A stretch of 64,000 bases of DNA from CAVYEM01 sp963767635 (GCA_963767635.1 CAVYEM010000003.1:124001-188000); one strand, 5' to 3'; positions 7,883 to 16,635 are shown, counted from the stretch's first letter. Notes: generated from the letters alone by a model not told the origin. Made by a program: numbers and translations.

Positions 7883-9012
7883 AGTCGAACGATCTCCGCC
7901 GCAATCTCCGCCGCGCCGCCGGCAGGCCCCATGCGTTCGCGCCCGATGCGGCCCATGCGCGCGCGGCGCCGGTCGTCCACGATCAACTGCGCGATCTGCT
8001 GCGCGGCCGAACGTTCGTCGCCGCTCACCACCAGCAGCGCCTCGCCGAGCAGCGCGATTTGACGCTTGCGATACCAGGCGTACTTGCCCGTGCGTTCGTA
8101 AGCGACGACGGGAATGCCGGCGGCGGCGGCCGCTTCGTTCGCGGTGCCGGCTTGCCCGAGCACCGCAACGGCTTCACGCAGCATGTCTGCCGGCGATCCG
8201 CGCCAAGCCCGCACGAGTTCGCGTTGCTGCGCATACAGCGAAAAAGGCGCCGCCGCGTCCTCCCGCGGGCGCACGTCCCAGCCGTCCCTCGCCAAGGTCG
8301 CGCCCATGCGTGCTGCATCCAGTCCGGGCGCAACCGAAAGCATCGCTCCCAGCGCGCTGCGTTCACGCGCGAGCTCGCGAACGATCGCGCACAGCGCCAC
8401 GGCATCGGCATACGCCGCCTCGCGGCTTCCGGGAAACACCGCGACGCAGGGATCGAACGCCGCATCGATCGGACCGCCGTTCGCGCGCGCGTAGAGATCG
8501 ACGATCACGTTTGCGGCGCGCGCCGGAATGCCGTCCCGGCGCAGCCGCTCGGCAGTGGCGCGGTCGCGCACGAACACCGCTTGCGCGCGGCGAATGACAC
8601 GCTGCTCCAGTGGGCCGTAGGGCGCCACGTACAAACTCTTGGCCGTTCCGACGTACACCGTCGCGCACGCCCGCGCGCACAGCGCCATGACCAGCGCGAA
8701 CACGTCTCCGACCGCGACCGCCACGGCGTACGTTTGCTGCACTCCACGCAAAAATCGCAGCTGTGCCAAGCTGTGCCCGAGCAGTCCGGCGCCGATATCG
8801 CGGGCGATTCCGCGCAGGTTTCCCATCGCGATGAGCCCGCCGCTCGGCATCGTGCGTCGCGGTCCGACGTCGCGCATCGACGAGGCATGCACGAACGCCC
8901 CGACGAGCGCGAGATGATCGCGGGCGATGCGCTCGGGAAGTTCCTGCGCGATGCGGGCGGAAATGGCGACCTCGCCGTGTCCGTTGGAAACGAACAGCAC
9001 CCGCTCGGTCAC
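7873..9012 (-). CDS. lipid-A-disaccharide synthase-related protein (LpxB-like)
   Basis: About 379 residues starting at the GTG at 9012, which overlaps the stop of the phosphoesterase gene. It begins VLFVSNGHGEVAISARIAQE, resembling the glycine-rich N-domain loop of LpxB and MurG-type GT-B enzymes. It has CVAVFPGSREAAYADAV in the second domain (compare LpxB PGSR) and VLGQAGTANEAAAAAGIPVVA in the donor-site region. This matches the group annotated as lipid-A-disaccharide synthase-related, found beside true lpxB in cyanobacteria and some other diderms. Its reaction is not established. It is distinct from the true lpxB about 0.7 kb upstream. Confidence 0.7.
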   Translation of the reverse strand: MTERVLFVSNGHGEVAISARIAQELPERIARDHLALVGAFVHASSMRDVGPRRTMPSGGLIAMGNLRGIARDIGAGLLGHSLAQLRFLRGVQQTYAVAVAVGDVFALVMALCARACATVYVGTAKSLYVAPYGPLEQRVIRRAQAVFVRDRATAERLRRDGIPARAANVIVDLYARANGGPIDAAFDPCVAVFPGSREAAYADAVALCAIVRELARERSALGAMLSVAPGLDAARMGATLARDGWDVRPREDAAAPFSLYAQQRELVRAWRGSPADMLREAVAVLGQAGTANEAAAAAGIPVVAYERTGKYAWYRKRQIALLGEALLVVSGDERSAAQQIAQLIVDDRRRARMGRIGRERMGPAGGAAEIAAEIVRLCR

Positions 9013-9740
9013 GAGAGCAGTGGCAGCAGCGTAAAATCGGCCACTTGCCAGCGGTCGCCGTCGTACCGCAGCCTCGTGCGCGAAACGTGCCGGCCGTATG
9101 GACCTGCATGCACGATCGGAACGCCTGCGACCACGTCGGGCTGGGCTAGCGTGTCGTGACTGTGCCCGCCCAGCAGCAGATCGATGCGGGGCACAGCGCG
9201 CGCCAGCGTTCGATCGAGCCGCAGGCCTAAATGGGAGAGCACGACGAGCGGCTCGTTCGCAGGCACGCGCGCAGCCATTTCGCGCACGACGTCGATCGGA
9301 TCCAAGAACCGCCATCCGAAGCATCGCTCCCACGGGCTGCCGATGCGATACTGCATGATGAGCAGTCCGAGCACGTGCACAGAAACCGGCGCCGCACCGT
9401 TTGCCGTGCGGTATTCGATCGTGCAGCGACGCGCGAACGGAAGCTTTCGATTTTTTACGTCAACCAAGTTGCTGCAGACGAGGGGGTGGCGCATCATCGC
9501 GGCGCGCGCGCGAAGGCAGCCGAAGAGGTAATGAAACTCGCGATTGCCGATCGCCTGCGCGTCGTACCCGGCGCGATCGATCTCTGCGACGATGGGTTCT
9601 CGACGATGGAATACCGTTTGACTGCCGCGCAGCGAATCGCCGCAGTCGAACAGCAATCCGGGCTCGCGCTCCCGCAGCGCGCGCAACGGCTGTGTGAGGC
9701 CGCGGTGATCGTGTAGGTCCGACGTGTGATACACCAGCAC
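9009..9740 (-). CDS. calcineurin-like metallophosphoesterase (5'-nucleotidase-type)
   Basis: A 243-residue metallophosphoesterase whose GTG start overlaps the lpxB stop by one base (TAGTG). Metal-binding motifs are in order: HTSDLHDH (DxH), FDCGDSLRGS (GDS), AIGNREFHYLF (GNxEF), VVLSHLGLRLD (SHxG) and LLGGHSHDTL (GHSH). There is no signal peptide, so it is probably cytosolic, and the C-terminal nucleotide-binding domain of secreted 5'-nucleotidases is absent. It is sandwiched between lpxB and the LpxB-like gene. The window lacks lpxH and lpxI, the usual UDP-2,3-diacylglucosamine hydrolases, so this enzyme is a candidate for that step. That role is inference only. Confidence 0.75.
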   Translation of the reverse strand: MLVYHTSDLHDHRGLTQPLRALREREPGLLFDCGDSLRGSQTVFHRREPIVAEIDRAGYDAQAIGNREFHYLFGCLRARAAMMRHPLVCSNLVDVKNRKLPFARRCTIEYRTANGAAPVSVHVLGLLIMQYRIGSPWERCFGWRFLDPIDVVREMAARVPANEPLVVLSHLGLRLDRTLARAVPRIDLLLGGHSHDTLAQPDVVAGVPIVHAGPYGRHVSRTRLRYDGDRWQVADFTLLPLLS

Positions 9741-10855
9741 TACACGGCGACTCCGCGAGCCAGTTCCACCGCGAATTGCGCGCAGCGCTGCAGCGCATCG
9801 GGCGGCCCGAGCGCTTCGCGCAGCTGCGCAAACCCGGCGTACTGCGAGGCGGGATCGCGCAGCAGTTTCTCCATTGCGTCCGCTAGCGCAGCGGGGCTCG
9901 CCGCATCCTGCACGAGTTCGGGAATCAGCTCTCGCTCGAGCACCAAGTTGGGAATGGTGATAAACCGTCCGGAATACACGCGCTTTGCATGCTCGACCAG
10001 CGCAGGAGCCAGAACGTAGAGTGCAATGGCAGGAACGCCCGAGAGCGCACACTCCAGCACGGCGGTCCCCGACGCAACCCACGCCGCATCGGCGGCCGCA
10101 ATTGCCGCACGCGTGCCGCGCACGTATTCCAGTCCTGCCACGTTGAAACGCGCGGCTGCAGCGCGAAACGTTCGTTCTGCATTCGCGTCGGCGCCGCCGA
10201 CGACGCCTCGAAGATTCGGCCGCCGCTCCAGCAAACGTTCAAAGGCGCCGCAGAGCGCCGGCCCATGATAGCGCAGTTCCGCGCCCCTGCTGCCGGGCAG
10301 AATCGCAACCGTCCCACCGTCCGGCGGCGGAACCGGGTGCGAGGGACGAACGACGTACTGCGAAGCCAGCGGGTGCCCGAAATACACGACGCGCAGGCCG
10401 AGTGCCCGATAGAAATCGCGCTGGTGTGCAAATGCCGGGAGCGGTATCGCGACGGCGCAGACCTCCCGCGCCGTGCGTTCGCTGTCAAGCCATGCGCCCG
10501 GCGGAAAAACGTCGAGTATCGGGCGATCGTACCCGATGGCGCGCAGCCGCTTCGCCAGCCGCAAATTGAACGCGCCGAAATCCACGAGAATCACAACGTC
10601 GGGTTTGCTCCGAACGATGTGGCCGGCGGTTGCGATCATCGCCGCGAACAGCTTCGGAATGCGCGGAATGGCCGCGAGCGGGCCGATGCTGGCCCAGCCC
10701 GTATGGTCGCGCCAAAGAGCGATGCCGGCCTGCTGCATGCGCGCTGCTCCGATGCCTTCGAACTGCGCGCGTGCATCCACCTCGCGTATCGCCATGGCGA
10801 GCGTCGTGGCGGCCAATTCGCCGGACGCCTCTCCGGTTGAGAAGAAGTAGCGCAT
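9740..10855 (-). CDS. lpxB: lipid-A-disaccharide synthase
   Basis: LpxB condenses UDP-2,3-diacylglucosamine with 2,3-diacylglucosamine-1-phosphate (lipid X) to form the tetraacyl disaccharide 1-phosphate on the inner face of the inner membrane. The protein has 371 residues, the normal length. Motifs are the N-terminal FFSTGEASGELAATTLA loop, VDFGAFNLRLAKRLR, VAILPGSRGAELRYHGPAL and the donor-site WVASGTAVLECALSGVPAI, all in expected order. It starts one base after the lpxA stop (TAG C ATG), a tight operon junction, and its own stop overlaps the phosphoesterase start. Confidence 0.93.
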   Translation of the reverse strand: MRYFFSTGEASGELAATTLAMAIREVDARAQFEGIGAARMQQAGIALWRDHTGWASIGPLAAIPRIPKLFAAMIATAGHIVRSKPDVVILVDFGAFNLRLAKRLRAIGYDRPILDVFPPGAWLDSERTAREVCAVAIPLPAFAHQRDFYRALGLRVVYFGHPLASQYVVRPSHPVPPPDGGTVAILPGSRGAELRYHGPALCGAFERLLERRPNLRGVVGGADANAERTFRAAAARFNVAGLEYVRGTRAAIAAADAAWVASGTAVLECALSGVPAIALYVLAPALVEHAKRVYSGRFITIPNLVLERELIPELVQDAASPAALADAMEKLLRDPASQYAGFAQLREALGPPDALQRCAQFAVELARGVAV

Positions 10856-10856
10856 G

Positions 10857-11627
10857 CTATTTCAAAAGAATGCCGCGCTGTGATTCACCTTCCAAGAATT
10901 CCAGCATGTGGCGACCCGAAGTGGTGTTGACTTCCCCGCGCATCGCTTCGATCGTCTTGGAGAGCTCGAGCTTGGAACCGTTGAGGAGCTTGTAGAGTCT
11001 TTTGATCTCGGCGCGCTCGTCTTCGCTGAAGTTGGCGCGCCGCAGCCCCACGCTGTTCAAACCGTACGGCGTTGCGGGATTGCCTTCCACCAAAAAAAAA
11101 GGCGGCACGTCGCGCGTCACCTTCGAATCGCCGCCGATGAACGCGTAGCGTCCCACGCGGACGAACTGATGCAGCCCCGCCATGCCGGCAATCGAGGCGT
11201 TGTCCTCGATGATGCAGTGTCCCGCCAGCTGCGCGAGATTGCTCATCGTAATGCCGTTGCCCAAGATGCAGTTGTGCGCGATGTGCACGTACGCCAGCAG
11301 CAGGCAGTCGTCGCCGACCGACGTGACCTGATCTTCTCCGGTGGCGCGCTGAATGCTCACGTATTCGCGCACGATCGTGCGGCTTCCGATACGCGTGTGC
11401 GCCCGCTCGCCGAAATACTTTTTGTCCTGCGAGGCCGCGCCGATCGTCGCGAACGGGTAAATGCGGCAATCCTCGCCGATGCTCGTCCAGCCGTTGACCA
11501 CCACGTGCGCCTGCAGGACCGTGCCGCGTCCGATCGAGACGTTCTCGCCTACGATGCAGTACGGGCCGACCTCGACGCCGCGTTCGACTCGCGCATTCGG
11601 ATGCACGATCGCGGTTGGATGAATCAT
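10857..11627 (-). CDS. lpxA: UDP-N-acetylglucosamine acyltransferase
   Basis: LpxA transfers a 3-hydroxyacyl chain from acyl carrier protein to the 3-OH of UDP-GlcNAc, the first step of lipid A synthesis. From MIHPTAIVHP the protein is 256 residues, close to the 262 of E. coli. The left-handed beta-helix hexapeptide repeats are clear, and the catalytic His lies in YVHIAHNCILGNGITMSN. The C-terminal helical domain contains LRRANFSEDERAEIKRLYK. The frame is open further upstream, but homology begins at the ATG at 11627, and upstream codons overlap fabZ sequence in another frame. It lies between fabZ and lpxB, as in many diderms. Confidence 0.95.
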   Translation of the reverse strand: MIHPTAIVHPNARVERGVEVGPYCIVGENVSIGRGTVLQAHVVVNGWTSIGEDCRIYPFATIGAASQDKKYFGERAHTRIGSRTIVREYVSIQRATGEDQVTSVGDDCLLLAYVHIAHNCILGNGITMSNLAQLAGHCIIEDNASIAGMAGLHQFVRVGRYAFIGGDSKVTRDVPPFFLVEGNPATPYGLNSVGLRRANFSEDERAEIKRLYKLLNGSKLELSKTIEAMRGEVNTTSGRHMLEFLEGESQRGILLK

Positions 11628-11679
11628 GCTCCACGGGCCATGGCGGCGCCCCCGCTCGGTATGGAAACCCACCGCACGT

Positions 11680-12153
11680 TCACGCGTGCAGAACCGTCGC
11701 GTCGAATCCGAAAAGCCGCGGATCCGAGGCAATGGAAAACATCAGTTCCGCCGACACGACGAACTGATCGTCGACGCGCCCTTCGGCTTGCACCCAGCCG
11801 ATGTTGCGCTTGTGTTTGGTGAGGGAGACTTCCATCGTAAAGCGATCGCCCGGGACGACGGGGCGACGGAACTTTGCGCCGTCGATGCCGGCCAAATACG
11901 GCGTTTTGCGAGAAAACTCGCCCGGTTCGAGCACGACGCACCCGCCCAGCTGCGCCAGCGCTTCAATCATGTACACTCCGGGCAGCAGCGGATTGCCTGG
12001 GAAGTGGCCGGTGAAGACCGGCTCGGTGGCCGTGATGTTTTTGTAGCCGACGGCGCGCACGCCGGGCTCTAGATACGTAATGCGGTCGACGAGCAGAATG
12101 GGATAGCGGTGCGGCAAAATCTCCATGATCTGCCGGATGTCGAGCTCCGCCAC
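11680..12153 (-). CDS. fabZ: 3-hydroxyacyl-[ACP] dehydratase
   Basis: FabZ dehydrates 3-hydroxyacyl-ACP in fatty acid elongation and competes with LpxA and LpxD for the same substrates, which explains its place among lpx genes. The 157-residue protein starts MAELDIRQIMEILPHRYPIL. The active-site His is in FTGHFPGNPLLPG and the catalytic Glu in VYMIEALAQLGG. The hot-dog fold length is normal. The start lies one base downstream of the lpxC stop. A 52-base gap separates its stop from lpxA. Confidence 0.95.
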   Translation of the reverse strand: MAELDIRQIMEILPHRYPILLVDRITYLEPGVRAVGYKNITATEPVFTGHFPGNPLLPGVYMIEALAQLGGCVVLEPGEFSRKTPYLAGIDGAKFRRPVVPGDRFTMEVSLTKHKRNIGWVQAEGRVDDQFVVSAELMFSIASDPRLFGFDATVLHA

Positions 12154-12154
12154 G

Positions 12155-12997
12155 CTATTGTACGCTCGCTGAAGATCGCGTCGTGCGCATGCCCGCGCGC
12201 AGCTGCGTCGTGGCGATGCAGTGCAGCTTGTGCCCGCTTTTCACCGCGAGCACCTCGCATTGCGGCCACGCGCCCAGCAATGCAAAGTCGCCCAGCAAAT
12301 CGAGCACCTTGTGGCGAACGGGCTCGTTTTCCCACCGCATCGGCTGCATCGGACCATCGGGCGCGAAGACGAGCGCGTTTTCGAGCGTTCCGCCGCGCGC
12401 CAAACCACGCTCGCGCAGCGCTTCTACTTCGTGCAGGTAGCCGAACGTGCGCGCAGCCGCGATCTCGCGGCCGAATATCTCGGGGTTCATCTCGCTCTCG
12501 AAGTATTGCGTGCCGATCGGCGGCGCGAAGTCGGCCAAAAAGCGCACGCGAAACTGCGATGCCGGCAGCACGATGATCGCGCGATCGCCGTCGCGCACGA
12601 AATCCGGTACCAGAGGCGCAAAACGCGGGCGCACTTCGCGCTGCGCGATTACGCCGACCGCAGCGATCGCTTCGGCAAACACTTTGGCGCTGCCGTCGGC
12701 GACGGGAACCTCCGGGCCATCCACGCAAATCTGCGCGTTCGAGAGGCCCATGCCGAAAACGGCGGCCAATAGGTGTTCGATCGTGGAGATGGTCACGCCG
12801 TTTTTTCCGATGACCGTCGCGCGCGCAGTTTCCACGACGTTTTCGGCGACGGCCGGTATCTCGACGCCGCGAGTCACGAACCGCAGGCCGCTGTCCGGAG
12901 CAGCGGGCAACACGTCAGCGCGACACGGCACGCCCGTATGCAGGCCGACGCCTTCGAAGGTCAGCCGGTCACGCAACGTCGTCTGGTATTCCATCAT
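12155..12997 (-). CDS. lpxC: UDP-3-O-acyl-N-acetylglucosamine deacetylase
   Basis: LpxC is the zinc-dependent deacetylase that commits the cell to lipid A synthesis. It has 280 residues against about 305 in E. coli, the short form. Zinc ligands are visible in STIEHLLAAVFGMGL and in PVRHKVLDLLGDFALLG, and the catalytic His near the C-terminus is in VKSGHKLHC. The VADGSA stretch after the first domain is conserved. Two ATGs stand in a row at the start. It is packed between lpxD and fabZ with gaps of a few bases, indicating one operon. Confidence 0.95.
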   Translation of the reverse strand: MMEYQTTLRDRLTFEGVGLHTGVPCRADVLPAAPDSGLRFVTRGVEIPAVAENVVETARATVIGKNGVTISTIEHLLAAVFGMGLSNAQICVDGPEVPVADGSAKVFAEAIAAVGVIAQREVRPRFAPLVPDFVRDGDRAIIVLPASQFRVRFLADFAPPIGTQYFESEMNPEIFGREIAAARTFGYLHEVEALRERGLARGGTLENALVFAPDGPMQPMRWENEPVRHKVLDLLGDFALLGAWPQCEVLAVKSGHKLHCIATTQLRAGMRTTRSSASVQ

Positions 12998-13021
12998 CCC
13001 GACGACAAAAATGCGCCGGCG

Positions 13022-14113
13022 TTAAGTTGCGCCGTCTTCCGCCTCGGGCTTACCGCAATGCTGCGCATCTTGGGATTGCTGCTTCTCGAGGGCGTCGACA
13101 CGAGCCACCAGCTTAGGCAGTTTGCGAACCATGACCTCTCGGCGCAGCTCTTCCCCGTGCGGACGCGCCGGGCGTCCACTCACGAACGCGTCGTCTGGGA
13201 CGTCGCCCCAAACCGCGCTGCCGGCGCCGATTTTGACGCGAGAACCGATCGTGATGTGCCCTTTGAATCCGGCTTGCCCCCCGATCAATACGTGGTCGCC
13301 GATGTTGGTGCTGCCGGCTAGTCCGGTTTGTGCCGCCATGCCGGTGTTGCGCCCGATTCTGCAGTTGTGTCCGATCTGGCACAAATTATCTATTTTGGTG
13401 CCTTCGCCGACATGCGTACTCCCGGTTTGCGCGCGATCGATGCACGTGTTCGCGCCTATCTCCACGTCGTCGTGCAGCACGACGTTGCCTACTTGCGGAA
13501 TCCGCTCGAAGCGCTGCTCCACGAACACGTAGCCGAACCCTTCGCTGCCCACCGTTGCGCCCGGATGCAGAATGACGCGCGCACCGACGATGCAGCCGTC
13601 CATCACGCGCGCTTGCGGATACAGCAGTGCGTCCTCGCCAATCTGCACGTTTTCACCGACGAACGCGCCCGCTTGAATGACTGCGCGATTGCCGATGCGC
13701 GAACCCGCGCCGATGACGGCGTTGGCGCCAATGACGACGTGGCTGCCGATCGTCGCGCTGGCGTGAACGCACGCGCTGACGTCGCGCGCCGGTCCCATTT
13801 GACGCGGCCGGTCGAAAGCTCGCAACAGACGCATCAGCGCAACGCGCGCATCCGGCACGACGATGAGCGCTTTGCCGGCGCACCCCTCGCCCACGAGCGC
13901 GCGATCGACGAGTACGGCAGCTGCCGATGATTTCAGTGCCGCTTGCAAGTACGCCGGCGTCGTGGCAAATGTGAGCGCGTCGGGGCCGGCTTCATCGATT
14001 GCGGCGATGCGCGCAATCGAGATCGCGGGATCGCCCACCGCGCTCCCGCCGGCGCGCTGCGCGAGCTGCGCGAGCGTTCCCAAGCTGCAGTGGCTCGCCG
14101 CGTTGCCGCTCAA
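13022..14113 (-). CDS. lpxD: UDP-3-O-(3-hydroxyacyl)glucosamine N-acyltransferase
   Basis: LpxD adds the second (N-linked) acyl chain in lipid A synthesis. I place the start at TTG 14113, which follows an AGGA at 8 bases and gives 363 residues. Frames further upstream have no homology. The N-terminal substrate-binding domain (LGTLAQLAQRAGGSAVGDP onward) is followed by long hexapeptide repeats forming the left-handed beta-helix, with the catalytic His in CQIGHNCRIGRNTGMAA. The acidic C-terminal tail (residues about 340-363) is longer than usual. It begins 10 bases after the stop of the frameshifted Skp-like gene. Confidence 0.93.
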   Translation of the reverse strand: MSGNAASHCSLGTLAQLAQRAGGSAVGDPAISIARIAAIDEAGPDALTFATTPAYLQAALKSSAAAVLVDRALVGEGCAGKALIVVPDARVALMRLLRAFDRPRQMGPARDVSACVHASATIGSHVVIGANAVIGAGSRIGNRAVIQAGAFVGENVQIGEDALLYPQARVMDGCIVGARVILHPGATVGSEGFGYVFVEQRFERIPQVGNVVLHDDVEIGANTCIDRAQTGSTHVGEGTKIDNLCQIGHNCRIGRNTGMAAQTGLAGSTNIGDHVLIGGQAGFKGHITIGSRVKIGAGSAVWGDVPDDAFVSGRPARPHGEELRREVMVRKLPKLVARVDALEKQQSQDAQHCGKPEAEDGAT

Positions 14114-14123
14114 GAAGGCGATC

Positions 14124-14535
14124 CTACGGTGATGGCGAGGGTGAGGCGCTCTCCGTAATTCCCATCGCTTTCTCGACATCGGGGGTGATGTCCACTCCCC
14201 CGTACCCGACGAATTCACGCGTCACGATTAGTTTGAGATTTTTCTGCTGCGCGACCTTGGACGCCGCGCTCTTGATCTGATCGACGAGCCTGCGCCGAAA
14301 TCGACGAATACTTGGCCTGCATCTGCGCGACCTCGCGCTGCTTTTGCGCGGGCGAGCCTTTCCCCATCTGCACTGCGCGCTCGTCCGCGAGCATTTGGTT
14401 GTTCGCGTTGGCGTACTGCGGCCAATTTGCGGTGATGCGCTGCACGTCGATGAGCCCTACGGGGCTTCCGCCGCCACCGCAGCCGGAAAGGAGAGCCGCG
14501 GCAAGCGCGGCCAAAAGTACGCTCTTCTTTTTCAC
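14124..14535 (-). CDS. OmpH/Skp-like periplasmic chaperone lipoprotein, single-base frameshift
   Basis: Small Skp-type protein that would hold unfolded outer-membrane proteins for BAM. It opens with a lipoprotein signal (MKKKSVLLAALAAALLSGC) and reads VGLIDVQRITANWPQYANANN in the first frame. The helical arm breaks at about 14288-14294. The next frame continues RLVDQIKSAASKVAQQKNLK and LIVTREFVGYGGVDITPDVE, the conserved Skp ending, to a TAG at 14126. The YGGVDIT ending matches the two neighbouring paralogues (YGGTDIT), so the full span is one gene. The GTG start overlaps the stop of the preceding paralogue (GTGA). Confidence 0.75.
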
Positions 14536-15842
14536 TGATGCACGCTCTCGATGTCCTTTTCGACGTCGCTGGTTAGATCGATTCCGCCGCCCGCAGCTTC
14601 AATGCTCATAAAGACTACCTGTAATCCGCGCTTCGCGCCGACTTGGCCCGCATCGCGCTTGATCTGATCGACCATCTTGTTGTAAAGGTCGTCCCGCTGA
14701 CGCTGCAGGTCGGCCAGTTGTTTACCCGCTGCCCCCGTTGCGGCGCCGTCCGCGCCCTGCAGCGCGGCATACTGCGCATCTAAGTCCGCCTTGGTTTGCT
14801 GATATTGGGCGATCGTCTTCTGCGCGTCCGCCGAAAACTGCGATTTGTATTGCTTGTCGATCTGCGCGAGTTTCTCACGCGTGGCGGCCGGCAGATTCGC
14901 GGGTACTCCTTGCGGCTGCAGGCCCGCGAGTTGCGAGGCGGTTTGCTGTGAAACTTCGTTGTGCCGCTGGGCGAGTTTGCTCTGCGTCTGTGCGTGAACC
15001 TTTTGCGCCGCCGCGGCGAGCTGGCCTTGGGTACGGCTTCGTAGCTGCTGCTGATAGGCGGCCAGCGTCTTTTGGTCGTTGGCGTGCTGCGTCGCGACCA
15101 CTGCCGCTTCTTGCCGGTCCAGCGCGGCCAGACCGTCGCGATATTGTTTGCGCTGCGCATCCGAGAGCGCCAGATTGTTCAGCTTCATGCGCAAATCCAA
15201 ACGTTTGGCAGCATCTTGCTGGGAAAGTTCCAAGCTGAGCTGCGACTCTTGTTCCTGCAGTTGCGTGGCGCGTTGGCGATACGCCTGGTCGGCTCGCCCG
15301 CTGAGCTGATGCTGCAGTTGCGCAACCGCTGCGCTATCCTGCGCGATTACGCTGCGCTGATAGGCTCGCAGATCGGCATTTGCCTGTGCCGAAACTTGGG
15401 CCGCCTGCTGCGTGGAAACGCTCTGCATTTGCGAGGGCGCTTGCGCGCCGTTCGTGCCGGCACCCGAAGCGGCGACCGCCGCCCGGATCGCGGCCTGCTC
15501 GCGCTGCTGGTAATCTTGCTGCTTGCGGTGCAGCATCGCATTGGCACGCTGCTGCGCGGCAACGAGCTCCCGGTTCAGCTCTCGCGTCTGTGCGGCGATC
15601 TGGGCGGGGGTGTGCGTGCCGGTACCCGCACCGACGGACTTGAGGTTGAGCGCGTCGATTGCGTCCTGCAATTGCGAGAGCTGCGGGTAGAGAGGATGCC
15701 TCTTGAGCGCGTCATCGACGCGCACGTAACCGATGCCGCGAACGTTCGGATCGTTCGGCTGCGGCGCGCGGCCGCACCCCGCCACGACGAGTGCAGCCAG
15801 AACCGCGCCCACGAAACGAATGCGCGCGTTACTTGAGCGCAT
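14532..15842 (-). CDS. long OmpH/Skp-like coiled-coil lipoprotein
   Basis: A 436-residue protein starting MRSSNARIRFVGAVLAALVV with a Cys just after (VAGCGR), so probably a lipoprotein. The N-terminus has the Skp-like strand GIGYVRVDDALKRHP, and the C-terminus ends with LQVVFMSIEAAGGGIDLTSD, the same layout as the shorter Skp paralogues. Between them lies about 330 residues of Gln/Ala-rich helix (for example QQREQAAIRAAVAASG), predicted to form a very long coiled coil. That is more than twice the arm length of E. coli Skp (about 160 residues in total). It overlaps the preceding paralogue by 14 bases. Chaperone or envelope-spanning spacer are both possible. Confidence 0.75.
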   Translation of the reverse strand: MRSSNARIRFVGAVLAALVVAGCGRAPQPNDPNVRGIGYVRVDDALKRHPLYPQLSQLQDAIDALNLKSVGAGTGTHTPAQIAAQTRELNRELVAAQQRANAMLHRKQQDYQQREQAAIRAAVAASGAGTNGAQAPSQMQSVSTQQAAQVSAQANADLRAYQRSVIAQDSAAVAQLQHQLSGRADQAYRQRATQLQEQESQLSLELSQQDAAKRLDLRMKLNNLALSDAQRKQYRDGLAALDRQEAAVVATQHANDQKTLAAYQQQLRSRTQGQLAAAAQKVHAQTQSKLAQRHNEVSQQTASQLAGLQPQGVPANLPAATREKLAQIDKQYKSQFSADAQKTIAQYQQTKADLDAQYAALQGADGAATGAAGKQLADLQRQRDDLYNKMVDQIKRDAGQVGAKRGLQVVFMSIEAAGGGIDLTSDVEKDIESVHQ

Positions 15843-16635
15843 TTTGGACATCCTGCGTGATGTCCGTCCCCCCGTAAATAATGTCGGCACGATCCACGAC
15901 GAGGATCAAGTGCTTTTGCTGCGCGACTTTGCTCATTGCGGCGCGTGTCTGATCGACCAGCGGCTTGAGCATTTTGTCCTGCTGCGCAGTCAGCGCTTTC
16001 TGGTAGCTTTGGAAAATGGTTTGCTGCTGCGCAGGGTTGCTTTTTGCGCCCTGCATCTGCTTAAGCGCTTGCGATCGCTGTTGGGCGGCGTACTTGAGAA
16101 AGTCGTCGTTGGCTTGTTTGATTTTGGGGACTTGGTCGATTTGACTTTGATCGACGAATCCCACGTCCGCCGGAGGCGGCGTTGCCGCCGGAGGAACGAC
16201 CGCTCCGGGGCCGTCGACCAAATCGATCACGCTTTTGGTGATATCGGTGCCGCCGTACACGACGATGCGCTTATCGACGATTACGCCCAACCGCTGGTTG
16301 GAACTAACTTGAGCGATCGCCGCCTGCGCCCGGCCGAAGAGCGGCCCGAGCACTTGCCGCTGTTTGTCCAGGAATCGCTGCTGAAATTGTCCGGCGATGC
16401 GCTGACGGTCGGCGTTGCTGTGCGCGCCTTTCATTGCCGCCGCGAACTGACGGTCGAGCTGCGCTTTGTATTGTCCCACGTCACCGTTGGCGCGGGCGAA
16501 CTGCGGCAACGCGCCGATCGCGGCTTGATCGATGTAGCCTACGTCGGTAAGGTCGGCTCCAAGCACTGCCGGCGCAGCAATCAGCGACGCGATCGCGGCT
16601 GCGGCCAGAAACGGGATGGTTTTCCGAATGTTCAT
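15829..16635 (-). CDS. tandem double OmpH/Skp-like periplasmic protein
   Basis: A 268-residue protein with a cleavable signal peptide (MNIRKTIPFLAAAAIASLIA, then APAVLGA). It holds two Skp-like units in tandem. The first runs from VGYIDQAAIGALPQFARANG to VVYGGTDITKSVIDLVDG and the second from VGFVDQSQIDQVPKIKQAND to IIYGGTDITQDVQNALK. They are joined by a proline-rich linker of about 20 residues. Skp is a homotrimer in proteobacteria, so a fused double unit would change the stoichiometry. The start has an AGGATCC just upstream. It lies directly after bamA in the direction of transcription, consistent with outer-membrane protein assembly. Confidence 0.82.
   Translation of the reverse strand: MNIRKTIPFLAAAAIASLIAAPAVLGADLTDVGYIDQAAIGALPQFARANGDVGQYKAQLDRQFAAAMKGAHSNADRQRIAGQFQQRFLDKQRQVLGPLFGRAQAAIAQVSSNQRLGVIVDKRIVVYGGTDITKSVIDLVDGPGAVVPPAATPPPADVGFVDQSQIDQVPKIKQANDDFLKYAAQQRSQALKQMQGAKSNPAQQQTIFQSYQKALTAQQDKMLKPLVDQTRAAMSKVAQQKHLILVVDRADIIYGGTDITQDVQNALK

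Noticed and set aside
9013..9333. Extended N-terminus for the LpxB-related protein
   Set aside because: The extra residues are Arg/Ala-rich shadow of the phosphoesterase gene; homology begins at the GTG at 9012.
14114..14218. Longer N-terminus for LpxD starting at 14218
   Set aside because: These codons overlap the conserved C-terminal coding region of the Skp-like gene in another frame; the TTG at 14113 has a good AGGA site.
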